From positions 43,829-77,219 of the forward strand of contig JAKVAQ010000002.1 of the NCBI GenBank assembly GCA_022447665.1: DNA of 33,391 nt, in the 5' to 3' direction. The notes under the pieces were generated by a model that was not told the DNA's origin, made no database searches, and worked only from the letters and a program-made list of their open reading frames with translations. Numbering within the stretch: the first letter of the stretch is position 1; the number at the start of each line of letters is the position of its first letter. A program made the position numbers and the translations under genes. This document shows, one piece after another, positions 8,992 to 16,771 of the stretch. Source of the stretch: Crocinitomicaceae bacterium. GTDB taxonomy: Bacteria; Bacteroidota; Bacteroidia; Flavobacteriales_D; Crocinitomicaceae.

Positions 8992-9879
8992 TTATTCTCC
9001 AATCGAAGCTGACGCTGTTGGAAAAGCGCGATCAACTTTCTTAAACAATCCTTGAAGTACTCTTCCTGGTCCAACTTCAGTTACACTTGAACAACCATCA
9101 GCAATCATCTGATTCATTGTCTGGGTCCATCTTACTGGAGCAGTTAACTGAGCGACTAAATTTTTCTTAATCTCAGCAGGATCAGTAATAGCAGAAGCTG
9201 TTACATTTTGGTAAACCGGACAAGAAGGTGTGTTGAAGGTTGTTGCTTCAATAGCAGCAGCCAGTTCTTCTCGAGCCGGTTCCATCAAAGGTGAGTGGAA
9301 CGCGCCACCTACAGGGAGTTTTAATGCTCTTTTTGCTCCTGCTTCCGTTGCCTTTTCACATGCCTCATCAATAGCAGGTACTGCGCCTGAAATAACTAGT
9401 TGACCCGGGCAGTTATAATTAGCTGCTACCACTACCCCATCTACTGATTCACAAACATCTTCCACAACTTTATCTTCTAAACCTAAAATAGCCGCCATGG
9501 TTGATGGTTCAGCCTCACAAGCTTTTTGCATTGCCATTGCTCTTTTCGAAACAAGCGTTAATCCATCTTCAAATGATAGTACATTATTAGCAACCAATGC
9601 CGATAATTCTCCTAACGAGTGTCCTGCAACCATCTCTGGTTTAAAATCATCACCCAAAGCTTTGGCTAGAATCACCGAGTGAAGAAATATCGCCGGCTGT
9701 GTCACCTTAGTTTGCTTTAGTTCTTCGTCTGTTCCTTCGAACATAATATCTGTAATTCTAAAGCCTAAAATTTCATTCGCTTTTTCAAATAGGGCCTTGC
9801 ACTCATCGTTAGAATCGTACAAATCTTTACCCATTCCTATAAACTGTGCTCCCTGACCGGGAAAAACATATGCTTTCAT
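8992..9879 (-). CDS. fabD: Malonyl-CoA:ACP transacylase FabD
   Basis: Transfers malonyl from CoA to acyl carrier protein, the committed entry step of type II fatty acid synthesis in the cytoplasm (295 aa, usual length about 290-310). Motifs: GQGAQ at 8-12, the nucleophile elbow GHSLGE with Ser88, the malonate-binding Arg113 in SKRAMAMQ, and the catalytic His195 in GGAFHSPLM. The ATG at 9879 starts directly at the conserved KAYVFPGQG strand. A perfect -7 box (TATATTTG on the minus strand, 9902-9909) is 23 bases upstream. No other fab or acp gene is adjacent, so it is an isolated single-gene unit between two terminators. Confidence 0.97.
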   Translation of the reverse strand: MKAYVFPGQGAQFIGMGKDLYDSNDECKALFEKANEILGFRITDIMFEGTDEELKQTKVTQPAIFLHSVILAKALGDDFKPEMVAGHSLGELSALVANNVLSFEDGLTLVSKRAMAMQKACEAEPSTMAAILGLEDKVVEDVCESVDGVVVAANYNCPGQLVISGAVPAIDEACEKATEAGAKRALKLPVGGAFHSPLMEPAREELAAAIEATTFNTPSCPVYQNVTASAITDPAEIKKNLVAQLTAPVRWTQTMNQMIADGCSSVTEVGPGRVLQGLFKKVDRAFPTASASIGE

Positions 9880-9901
9880 GTATGGTGTTTTATTTCGGCT
9901 T

Positions 9902-9909
9902 CAAATATA
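9902..9909 (-). promoter_or_regulatory. Putative Bacteroidota -7 box of fabD
   Basis: TATATTTG on the minus strand matches TAnnTTTG exactly and lies 23 bases before the fabD ATG, right after the terminator of the upstream gene. I find no convincing TTTG element 19-21 bases further upstream. Confidence 0.45.
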
Positions 9910-9953
9910 CAAAACAAAAAACCGTCTCGGAGAGAATACTCACCGAGGCGGTT
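9910..9953 (-). terminator. Intrinsic terminator of the acidic T9SS cargo gene
   Basis: Arms 9920-9930 and 9943-9953 (AACCGTCTCGG / CCGAGGCGGTT) form an 11-bp stem with one mismatch and a 12-base loop. Read on the minus strand it is followed by TTTTGTTTTG, 35 bases after the stop of the gene ending at 9988. Confidence 0.8.
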
Positions 9954-9987
9954 AGCTTACGAAAATGGATATTCTTGAAAAAGGGCT

Positions 9988-10917
9988 TTACTCAATTACC
10001 ACTTTTCTTACCATTTTCGTTTCACCATGAAGAAGGTTAACGATATAAGTTCCTGCAGCCCAATTATTAACTTCAATAGCTACTTTCTGAGATCCCTGCT
10101 CCTTATCTCGTTCAATCTTTATCATTTCTTTCCCATTGATATCATTCACTGTAATGGTTGTGGCAGCTTCATCCATGAACTCATATTCCAGGTTTATTTG
10201 ATCATGACTTGGATTTGGAAATACTTTAACCAAACCTTTATCTGCTTCATCTAATTTTTCATCTACACTAATTTTTCTAGAATCTCCCGAGACAATTACT
10301 AGTGTTACATCTTCCTTATCACCATACACTTTTACTTCAGCTACTCTGTTCGTGTCCTCCTCAACAAAATGATAGATGGGATCTTCTGAAGAAATCCATT
10401 TAACATCAGCTGGAGCATCACCCTCATCATCATTTATTTCTATAAACATTACTTGAGTTTCAAATTTCGGAGACTCACCTTCAAGATCATTCACCACAAT
10501 AGAACTAATCAAACTGTCCAAATTCACACCTTCCAAGTCATTGGAAATGAATTCAAGATTTATTTCGTTTACCATTTTCACATTCTTACTGGCGTTACCT
10601 TCATCGTCCACAATAAAGGTCTCCTCCTTTTCAACATGAAAAACATTCTCCTGATGGTCCTTAGTTAAGTCAATAATCTCAATCATCGGGTCATCATCAA
10701 AACCTAAAATCTCTAGATATTGTATTGGAGTCAATGAACTAGTTGATGATACAGTTGTGTCATAAATGGTTGTTTCCCCATTTGAAGTTCTAATTACTTC
10801 AATTCTTCTCTCATTACCCTCAGTTTGATCCTCTTCGTTCTCACCCTTAAAGGCAAATAGCATTGTGGTCAGTCCCACTCCTGCAATTGCGGATGTTAGT
10901 TTCATTTGATTTTTCAT
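9988..10917 (-). CDS. Acidic secreted protein with T9SS type A sorting domain
   Basis: Secreted protein of unknown function (309 aa from the ATG at 10917). The frame extends to a TTG at 10947, but the ATG gives a better signal sequence (MKNQMKLTSAIAGVGLTTMLFAF) and a -7 box sits just upstream, so I prefer it. The body (about 25-225) is strongly acidic, beta-rich and repeats short stretches such as NDLEG, NDDEG and VDDEG; I recognise no catalytic motif. The last 80 residues are a type A T9SS C-terminal domain: VKVFPNPSHDQINLEY, a core ITVNDINGKEM, and AAGTYIVNLLHGETKMVRKV at the end. T9SS exports such proteins across the outer membrane to the cell surface or medium. It is divergent from the decayed gene at 11057 and has a repeat box in its upstream region that matches the two-component operon. 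Confidence 0.85.
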   Translation of the reverse strand: MKNQMKLTSAIAGVGLTTMLFAFKGENEEDQTEGNERRIEVIRTSNGETTIYDTTVSSTSSLTPIQYLEILGFDDDPMIEIIDLTKDHQENVFHVEKEETFIVDDEGNASKNVKMVNEINLEFISNDLEGVNLDSLISSIVVNDLEGESPKFETQVMFIEINDDEGDAPADVKWISSEDPIYHFVEEDTNRVAEVKVYGDKEDVTLVIVSGDSRKISVDEKLDEADKGLVKVFPNPSHDQINLEYEFMDEAATTITVNDINGKEMIKIERDKEQGSQKVAIEVNNWAAGTYIVNLLHGETKMVRKVVIE

Positions 10918-10929
10918 GTGCTTTTTTAG

Positions 10930-10937
10930 CAAATCTA
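10930..10937 (-). promoter_or_regulatory. Possible -7 box of the acidic T9SS cargo gene
   Basis: TAGATTTG on the minus strand is an exact TAnnTTTG match, 13 bases before the ATG at 10917. It would give a very short leader and no clear -33 element is seen. It supports choosing 10917 rather than the TTG at 10947. Confidence 0.35.
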
Positions 10938-10981
10938 TGTCGAGCAATCACTATTTCAGGTTAATGACTTACTAACAAGAA

Positions 10982-10996
10982 GTTAAAAAAGGTTAA
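10982..10996 (+). promoter_or_regulatory. GTTAAAAAAGGTTAA box, copy 1 (putative response-regulator site)
   Basis: Two GTTAA half-sites start exactly 10 bp apart (10982 and 10992), one helical turn, the spacing typical of OmpR-family operators. The 15-mer is identical to that at 11941-11955. It lies in the divergent region between the T9SS cargo gene (-) and the decayed lipoprotein gene (+). A further single GGTTAATG occurs at 10959-10966. Confidence 0.5.
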
Positions 10997-11056
10997 AAGG
11001 AGTCATCAGATTTAAACTATCTTTAAAAAGGCAGATCAAAGAGAAGTTACGTTAAT

Positions 11057-11939
11057 ATGAAACAGTCATTTTCAATCTTGGGATTTTTATTGGTAATAAA
11101 CTTAATCCATGCAATAAACCGGATAAAAACTATGAATGTATTAACCATTCGCAAACGGTATATGCCAATCATTACGAAGCACTTTCAGCTTTTCCTTCAG
11201 ACGTGATTTCTCGATTATACGAGTCTAAGGCACCACTTTCAAACGGAGCATTAGGAAGGAATATGGATGGATACTTCTCTGTAAGATTTCAAATGGACAT
11301 GGGGCACGTTGCGAACTATGCCGCTCGTAATAATGACATTACCTCCTTAGATCAATACATTAAAACTTTAGAATATTCTTTCGACCACCAATTGGCCAAT
11401 GGAAACTTTAATTTAGTGGTTCCAGCTGAATTATCTGATTTACCTGCAGCCACGGAGGCAGATTCGGCAAGCGGTGTTGCCTTTTTAATGCGCTTGGTTT
11501 TTATTGTGTGGGGGAATTTCTAGGCGATGAAGAGGCCAAAAACATTGGAATCAACTATGCCGAAAGAGGTATTTCTCAACAAGATGCTAAAGGTTATTAT
11601 TATGAAAAAGGAGGTTGGGATAGCAGTTATCAAGGCGTTGGAACACTTAATGCCTTTCAGCTAGTTTTAGCCATTAATAATTCAGAGACCATTCACGCAT
11701 CTATTTGGAATTAGGTTTCATGCGGTACAGATTGGCAAAAATCACGCGTTGTAAAAAATGGAGAAATATCGTTAAAAGGAAATACACGCGTATACAAAGG
11801 AGGAGAAGAATTTCTAGGAAACGAAAAAGGAATTGCGTGGATCGATACTTATTTATCTTTCCTATACATGGAGTTTTTAAGTGGGAATAGCGAGTTTGGT
11901 ATAACAGCGGCTGAAGTACGTTCTTACTACGATAATTGA
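11057..11939 (+). pseudogene. Decayed gene for a secreted, probably lipid-anchored protein of unknown family
   Basis: One gene is spread over three frames. It opens with MKQSFSILGFLLVINLIH (frame of 11057), shifts near 11108-11113 into CNKPDKNYECINHSQTVYAN, shifts again near 11481-11487 after SGVAF into NALGFYCVGEFLGDEE, meets an in-frame TAG at 11712-11714, and reads on as VSCGTDWQKSRVV to a TGA at 11937-11939. Restoring one ATGC unit at 11109-11112 would give the lipobox-like LIHAC, and one extra T in the run 11482-11486 would heal the second shift. Reconstructed length is about 294 residues, with conserved-looking blocks such as YYEKGGWDSSYQGVGTLNAF. I do not recognise the family; an alpha/alpha-toroid sugar-active enzyme is only a guess. 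It lies between two copies of the GTTAA box, directly before the kinase. Confidence 0.8.
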
Positions 11940-11940
11940 G

Positions 11941-11955
11941 GTTAAAAAAGGTTAA
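11941..11955 (+). promoter_or_regulatory. GTTAAAAAAGGTTAA box, copy 2, upstream of the two-component operon
   Basis: Identical to 10982-10996, with GGTTAA half-sites at 11940 and 11950 (10-bp period). It ends 3 bases before the TTTTG of the kinase promoter, the usual place for an activator or autoregulating response regulator to bind. Confidence 0.55.
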
Positions 11956-11957
11956 TG

Positions 11958-11990
11958 TTTTGAACCTCAACATTAATCCATGTACATTTG
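11958..11990 (+). promoter_or_regulatory. Promoter of the two-component operon
   Basis: TTTG (11959-11962), a 20-base spacer and TACATTTG (11983-11990) match the Bacteroidota housekeeping promoter TTTG-N19-21-TAnnTTTG. The expected transcription start, about 11995-11998, lies after the ATG at 11980 and just before the ATG at 12001. Confidence 0.7.
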
Positions 11991-12000
11991 GTTTATCAGT

Positions 12001-13497
12001 ATGTTTAATCGCTCATTATCTGCCCTAGTATTTGTTATGGTAATAGCCTTAATTGGTATTACCACCGTTCAAGTTGTTTGGATTAGAAATACGTGGTCTG
12101 AAAGCGAAAAATTGCTAAAAAACAGAATTGAACAATGTTTAAATGACGTAGACTTACAGCTCAATAATTTAAGAAAGGTCCAAATTATTTCCGAAAAATT
12201 TGTGGGTCCCGATTTTACGGGTGATTCTGTTAAAATTGGAATCTCAGACATGCCCCCTTTTGAATTATCAGACTCTAATCAAATGCGCATTGAGATTATG
12301 TCAGAATCTCAAAATTTCACCTATGAAACTTATGAGGGCAACGATTTCATCGCATTAAAAGACACAACCCAACAAACACATAAGCATTCGGTTTTTACGG
12401 ATGAAGAAGCCCACTTAAACAACCTTGATGTTTTCATAACTCAGATTATTGAGGAAATCGATTTCTTAGACCCATCAAAAGACGCCAGGCTAGACAGTGT
12501 TCAAGTATCGAATGCTCTTGCTCTAAATTTCCAAAATAATGAATTAGAGAACGATATTATCTGGGGAATTAAAGACCATCAAAGAGATTCATTGATGTAT
12601 ACAAAAGACATTGAGAATTTCAATTTTAGCAAAGCTTTATTTGCTAACGATATTATATCTCCAAATAGATATTCGCTAATGGTTTATTATCCCATCAACG
12701 ATCTACTCTGGGGAAAAATTGGAGGTATGGTCGTTTTATCATTTGTGTTTACCTTAATCATTGTACTTGTATTTATTATGGCGTTAAGGCAAGTAAGAAA
12801 GCACAAAAAAATCTCTGAAATCAAATCCGACTTTCTTAATAATTTAACCCACGAACTTAAAACTCCTCTCGCCTCAATCTCTTTAGCAAGTGATACTTTA
12901 GCACATGTAAGTATCATTAGAAATCCAGAAAAGGTAAAAGAATATGCAAATCTTATTAAACAGGAAAAAAACAAACTTACCAGCCATGTAGAGCGAATTC
13001 TCGAATTGGCCGCACTAGAGAAAAATAGAATACAAATTCAGCCTGAAGGAATAAGTTTGAATGAGAATATAAAAATCTCCGTTGAAGCATTCGAATTATT
13101 GGCAAAAGAAAAGGATATTGATATTTACTTCTCAGAACAAGAGGAATACTCAGTCTTAGCAGACCCCAGGTATCTGCCATCTGTAATTGACAATATTATT
13201 GACAACGCGATCAAGTATTCTTCAAGACAGAGTAAAATTTCTATTAGCACTGAAGAATATGAAAATCATGTGGGTCTTTCTGTAAAGGATGAAGGCATAG
13301 GGATGACAAAGGATCAGTTAAAACAGTCACAAGAGAGTTTTTACAGGGCTGAAACTGGTAACATTCATAACACAAAAGGATTTGGTATAGGATTGTCTTT
13401 TGTGAAACAAGTAATGGAACTATTTAATGGTGAGTTAAAGATTGAGAGTGCAATAAATGAGGGAACAACAGTAACACTAAAATTCAAAAAGGCATGA
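12001..13497 (+). CDS. Membrane sensor histidine kinase
   Basis: Two-component sensor kinase (498 aa from 12001). The frame also has an ATG at 11980, but the promoter -7 box overlaps that region, so 12001 (MFNRSLSALVFVMVIAL) is chosen. One transmembrane helix lies at about 5-27, a periplasmic sensing domain at about 30-235 with no family I recognise, and a second helix at about 240-262. HisKA follows directly without a visible HAMP domain: LTHELKTPLAS with the phospho-accepting His at residue 284. The HATPase domain has the N box IDNIIDNAIKYS, G1 DEGIG and G2 GFGIGLS. The response regulator overlaps its last bases by ATGA. The general layout is like RprX/RprY of Bacteroides, but the signal is unknown. 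Confidence 0.93.
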   Translation: MFNRSLSALVFVMVIALIGITTVQVVWIRNTWSESEKLLKNRIEQCLNDVDLQLNNLRKVQIISEKFVGPDFTGDSVKIGISDMPPFELSDSNQMRIEIMSESQNFTYETYEGNDFIALKDTTQQTHKHSVFTDEEAHLNNLDVFITQIIEEIDFLDPSKDARLDSVQVSNALALNFQNNELENDIIWGIKDHQRDSLMYTKDIENFNFSKALFANDIISPNRYSLMVYYPINDLLWGKIGGMVVLSFVFTLIIVLVFIMALRQVRKHKKISEIKSDFLNNLTHELKTPLASISLASDTLAHVSIIRNPEKVKEYANLIKQEKNKLTSHVERILELAALEKNRIQIQPEGISLNENIKISVEAFELLAKEKDIDIYFSEQEEYSVLADPRYLPSVIDNIIDNAIKYSSRQSKISISTEEYENHVGLSVKDEGIGMTKDQLKQSQESFYRAETGNIHNTKGFGIGLSFVKQVMELFNGELKIESAINEGTTVTLKFKKA

Positions 13498-14180
13498 AGC
13501 GGATATTACTTGTTGAAGATGAATTGAGCTTTGGAGATTTACTTGCTAATTACTTGAAAATTTCGGGTTACGACGTGACTTGGTGTAAGGATGGATCAAC
13601 AGGTTATTCTGCAGTGATGCAAAATGATTTTGACCTTTGTATACTTGATGTAATGATGCCTAACATGGATGGATTCACACTTGGCGAAAAGATTAAAGAG
13701 AAAAAGAACAATACACCATTCTTTTATTTGACCGCTAAAAACATGAAGGAAGATCTAATAAAAGGATACGGAATTGGGGCGGATGATTACCTGACTAAAC
13801 CTTTTGATACTGACGTTCTTTTACTCAAAATAAATGCGATACTTAATAGAACTGCTCTAAAAAAAGAAGTGATTAAAAAGGAGGTATACGAAATCGATCA
13901 TCTCACATTTAAACCCAAAACACGCATGCTTATTTCGGGGAATGAAGAAACGAAACTCTCTCCCAAAGAAGCTGCTCTTCTAGAATTACTATGTCAACAC
14001 ATGAATACTGTGATGCCTCGCGATTTGGCATTAAATGAAATTTGGAAAGAGAATAATTACTTCACAAAAAGAAGCATGGATGTTTACATTAACAAACTCC
14101 GAAAACGGTTTTCAGATAGCACGAAGATTCAAATCGAAACTTTCCATCAAATGGGGTTTCAACTCCAAGTAAAGCCCTAA
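13494..14180 (+). CDS. OmpR-family response regulator
   Basis: DNA-binding response regulator partnered with the kinase upstream (228 aa); the ATG overlaps the kinase stop by 4 bases. The receiver domain at about 1-120 has the acidic pocket VEDE (7-10), the phospho-acceptor Asp52 in LDVMMPNMDG, Thr80 and Lys102 in LTKPFD. A winged-helix effector domain occupies about 130-225 (KLSPKEAALLELLC; MDVYINKLRKRF). Such domains bind tandem direct repeats spaced 10-11 bp, which fits the GTTAA boxes at 11941 and 10982. RprY-like by organisation. The stop codon abuts the convergent stop of the next gene with no base between, leaving no room for a dedicated terminator. Confidence 0.95.
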   Translation: MKRILLVEDELSFGDLLANYLKISGYDVTWCKDGSTGYSAVMQNDFDLCILDVMMPNMDGFTLGEKIKEKKNNTPFFYLTAKNMKEDLIKGYGIGADDYLTKPFDTDVLLLKINAILNRTALKKEVIKKEVYEIDHLTFKPKTRMLISGNEETKLSPKEAALLELLCQHMNTVMPRDLALNEIWKENNYFTKRSMDVYINKLRKRFSDSTKIQIETFHQMGFQLQVKP

Positions 14181-15248
14181 TTACTTTTTCTTTTTATACT
14201 TTTCTTTTAGTTCGTCTTTCCAATTTGGCGCATCAGATTTTGGCCTAGGGTCAGACTTTTTATACCGGTCTTTTACGCTATCAAGACTCACCCTACCATT
14301 CGCCATCTTCTCCAACCCATCATTACCTTTTGAACTTCCTTTTTCTTTTGGTGGATTCGACTTCGTTTCTTTTTTAGCTTCGGACTTAGCCTTACTTTTA
14401 TCTTCAATTTTGGAGGCTTCTGAGGTCGCAGGTTTCTTTTCCTCTTTGGCTAAAACTTTATCCTCTGATTTTTTTGCGACACTTTCTTTCTTCTCAGCTA
14501 CAGTCTTTTTTGGCTTATCTTCTTTTTTCTTTTTGTCCGCTCCAGGTACTGAAGTAATGTGTTCTTTCGCCGCAATATCCGCGTCGTACATGTCAGCGAC
14601 TGCCTCGTCAACTATCTGTGTACTTACTTTTTGCTCTCTTGGATCACCTGTAATAGGCCCCTCAGGAGTAACCAAAATTTTCTTGCCTTTGTGCTTAAGG
14701 TCAGGAATATAATATGGTAATCCTCGTTTTTTTCTCCACCATGGTGCTTCATATACCGCCTGTGATACTCCGAGTGCGAAAAGCACGTAAAATCCATTGA
14801 ACACAATACATAAAATTTTATCCGTTGTAGAGTGCTTTCCAAATGAGTCACACACTTCAATAAACATCAATACCATAAACGCTATTATGGGAATTAAACT
14901 CGCCCCTATAATTGAAAGTGGAACTGCCAAATCACCAATGGTACCATGTCCTGGAATCTGCTCGCCTGAAACTGGGTCATAAGTTGGAAAATGAGAATCG
15001 AATTCTCCATAATAAGCAGCAAAAATAACCATGATAACTACACCCGGAAGAATCAGAAAAAGTGAGTGCTTCACCGGTCTTCCCACGACCTTACAAAACA
15101 CCATTACATTCCAAACAGGAACCAAGGCTGAAATAGCAGGCTGACCAGCTTTATTGTAAAGCGACATTTGAGAAACAAGACCAATAAAGGTTAAAATGAC
15201 AAGTGCCACCCAAATCCCTGGGGAAAGGTGGGTAATAAATTCAATCAT
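14181..15248 (-). CDS. DUF5684-like membrane protein with Lys-rich tail
   Basis: Predicted inner-membrane protein of 355 aa. The N-terminal half has four hydrophobic segments (about 10-28, 65-85, 108-132, 143-162). The stretch KAGQPAISALVPVWNVMV, followed by KVVGRP, is like the DUF5684-type domain, which is also found fused to signal peptidase I in some Bacteroidota; no signal peptidase motif is present here. The C-terminal part (about 235-355) is a low-complexity tail rich in K, E, S and A, ending KDELKEKYKKKK, probably cytoplasmic and disordered. The function is unknown. The gene converges on the response regulator with back-to-back stops (TAA/TTA). The Lys-rich tail could bind nucleic acid or acidic partners; this is only inference. 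Confidence 0.75.
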   Translation of the reverse strand: MIEFITHLSPGIWVALVILTFIGLVSQMSLYNKAGQPAISALVPVWNVMVFCKVVGRPVKHSLFLILPGVVIMVIFAAYYGEFDSHFPTYDPVSGEQIPGHGTIGDLAVPLSIIGASLIPIIAFMVLMFIEVCDSFGKHSTTDKILCIVFNGFYVLFALGVSQAVYEAPWWRKKRGLPYYIPDLKHKGKKILVTPEGPITGDPREQKVSTQIVDEAVADMYDADIAAKEHITSVPGADKKKKEDKPKKTVAEKKESVAKKSEDKVLAKEEKKPATSEASKIEDKSKAKSEAKKETKSNPPKEKGSSKGNDGLEKMANGRVSLDSVKDRYKKSDPRPKSDAPNWKDELKEKYKKKK

Positions 15249-15400
15249 GATTATAGGTTTACGGTTTCGATGAAGTTATGAAAAAAAATTGATTTACAGA
15301 AAGATAGATGCCGAATCCGAGGTTGCCTGAAACTAGCATTAATTTAACAATAGTATATCATGAAAAATATTAACTTTAATACTAAAATTAATCTTTAAAC

Positions 15401-16345
15401 ATGGATCAGGAACTTATTTTACCAATTGTAGGAGGCGTAGTACTTTTATTGCTATTAATTAAATCAATCATTCTAGTAAATGAAAAAACAGTTTATGTTA
15501 TTCAACGATTAGGAAAATTCCACCGAATGGCCCATGCGGGATTTGGTATGATTATTCCATTTATTGATCAAAAAGCAGGTGTGATTAACCTGAGAGTTCA
15601 GCAGTTAGATGTTGATGTAGAAACAAAAACACTGGATGATGTATTCGTTCACTTGAGAGTTTCTGTGCAATTTCAAGTAATGTCCAACAAACTATGGGAA
15701 GCACACTATGCGCTTGACAATCATCGTCACCAGATTGCTTCGTACATATTTGATGACGTACGTGCAGAGGTTCCTAAGCTAGAGTTGGACGATGTATTCG
15801 CCAAAAAAGAAGATATAGCAGACGCTGTAAGACAGAATTTAGGCGACTCGATGGATGAATACGGATATATGATGGTTAAAACACTGATCACGGATATTGA
15901 TCCAGATGCTCACGTTAAGGAATCTATGAACCGAATTAACGCCGCGAAAAGAGATAAAGAGGCTACTATGGAAGAGGCTGAAGCTTCAAAAATTAGAGTG
16001 GTTAAGGCGGCAGAGGCAGATGCTGAATCAAAGCGTCTTTCAGGTGAAGGTATTGCTCAACAGCGTTTGGAAATTGTACGTGGTTTCAAAGAATCAGTAG
16101 AAGACTTCCAAAAATCATTAAAGAGCATTACCCATGAAGAGGTTATGCAGTTTGTGCTTCTAACACAGTACTTCGATACGCTTAACAATATTGGATCTAA
16201 CGGAAAGAACTCTTCGATCCTAATTCCACATTCACCGAATGCCATGGCTGATTTCCAACAACAAATCATTAATGGTACATTGATTGGAACTAAGATGAAA
16301 GACCAAATTAGTGATGCTAAAGGAGGAAAGGTAGGAGGAGAATAA
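15401..16345 (+). CDS. SPFH/band 7 (stomatin-like) membrane protein
   Basis: Stomatin/prohibitin/flotillin-domain protein (314 aa), expected to form oligomeric membrane scaffolds. One N-terminal transmembrane segment (about 7-25) is followed by the SPFH domain from about 28 (NEKTVYVIQRLGKFHRMAHAG; NLRVQQLDVDVETKTLDD), with the conserved YIFDDVRAEVPKLELDDVFA block. After about residue 180 comes the Ala/Glu-rich coiled coil INAAKRDKEATMEEAEASKI, then VKAAEADAESKRLSGEGIA. Closest in layout to QmcA and the hypersensitive-response-like SPFH proteins; no NfeD-type partner is adjacent. Two further plus-strand genes follow within 6 bp and by overlap. A near-match -7 box, TAACTTTA, is at 15371-15378. 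The 152-bp region upstream shows nothing else. Confidence 0.93.
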   Translation: MDQELILPIVGGVVLLLLLIKSIILVNEKTVYVIQRLGKFHRMAHAGFGMIIPFIDQKAGVINLRVQQLDVDVETKTLDDVFVHLRVSVQFQVMSNKLWEAHYALDNHRHQIASYIFDDVRAEVPKLELDDVFAKKEDIADAVRQNLGDSMDEYGYMMVKTLITDIDPDAHVKESMNRINAAKRDKEATMEEAEASKIRVVKAAEADAESKRLSGEGIAQQRLEIVRGFKESVEDFQKSLKSITHEEVMQFVLLTQYFDTLNNIGSNGKNSSILIPHSPNAMADFQQQIINGTLIGTKMKDQISDAKGGKVGGE

Positions 16346-16351
16346 ACTGCT

Positions 16352-16771
16352 ATGATTAAAACCGGTTTTATACTTGTTTTAACCGTAGTCATTATTTTTT
16401 TCGCTCTCAATTTTGCGAGTTCATATTTTGATATTCCTGCAAGAGAAATCTATGCGTGGACAGGGATTTTGTTCTGTGCTTTTATCATTGAACAAATAAT
16501 TAAATATTTCTTAATGTTGCCTTTCAAGAGCTACTTTAAAGATGTGCAAAAACATGTCTTAGCCAGAACTGTGCAGCGTTCAGGAATTTCCCTATCCTAC
16601 ATTAGTCTATGGGTGGCCATTGGATTTACTCCAGTCAATGGCATAGTGAAAGGAAATATGCCTGAAAACCTCATCTCCAATCCACTGTTTATAAAAATTG
16701 CCGTAGTTTTATTACTCGGAACAATACTGTTTTCACTTTTATGGCTTTTGAGCTTAAAAATCAAAAAATAA
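16352..16771 (+). CDS. Small hypothetical membrane protein
   Basis: Protein of 139 aa with about four hydrophobic segments (about 5-22, 35-57, 83-95 weak, 113-135) and a basic C-terminus (SLKIKK). A conserved-looking stretch FKSYFKDVQKHVLART sits between helices two and three. I do not recognise the family. The start is 6 bp after the SPFH gene, and its last 31 bases overlap the next gene in another frame, so the three genes are likely co-transcribed. Confidence 0.75.
   Translation: MIKTGFILVLTVVIIFFALNFASSYFDIPAREIYAWTGILFCAFIIEQIIKYFLMLPFKSYFKDVQKHVLARTVQRSGISLSYISLWVAIGFTPVNGIVKGNMPENLISNPLFIKIAVVLLLGTILFSLLWLLSLKIKK

Noticed and set aside
9988-10947. TTG start at 10947 for the acidic T9SS protein
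   Set aside because: The ATG at 10917 gives a proper signal sequence, and a -7 box overlaps the interval between the two.
11203-11714. Two separate short plus-strand genes (11203-11523 and 11508-11714)
   Set aside because: Their translations join into one continuous protein with sequence before and after in other frames; they are fragments of one decayed gene.
11701-11973. Minus-strand ORF of 90 codons across the pseudogene end
   Set aside because: No family resemblance and no promoter; it covers the kinase control region and the coding remnants on the other strand.
12001-14180. PorX/PorY, the known T9SS regulatory pair
   Set aside because: PorX carries a PglZ-type domain after its receiver, whereas this regulator has a winged-helix DNA-binding domain; the pair is of the general RprX/RprY layout.
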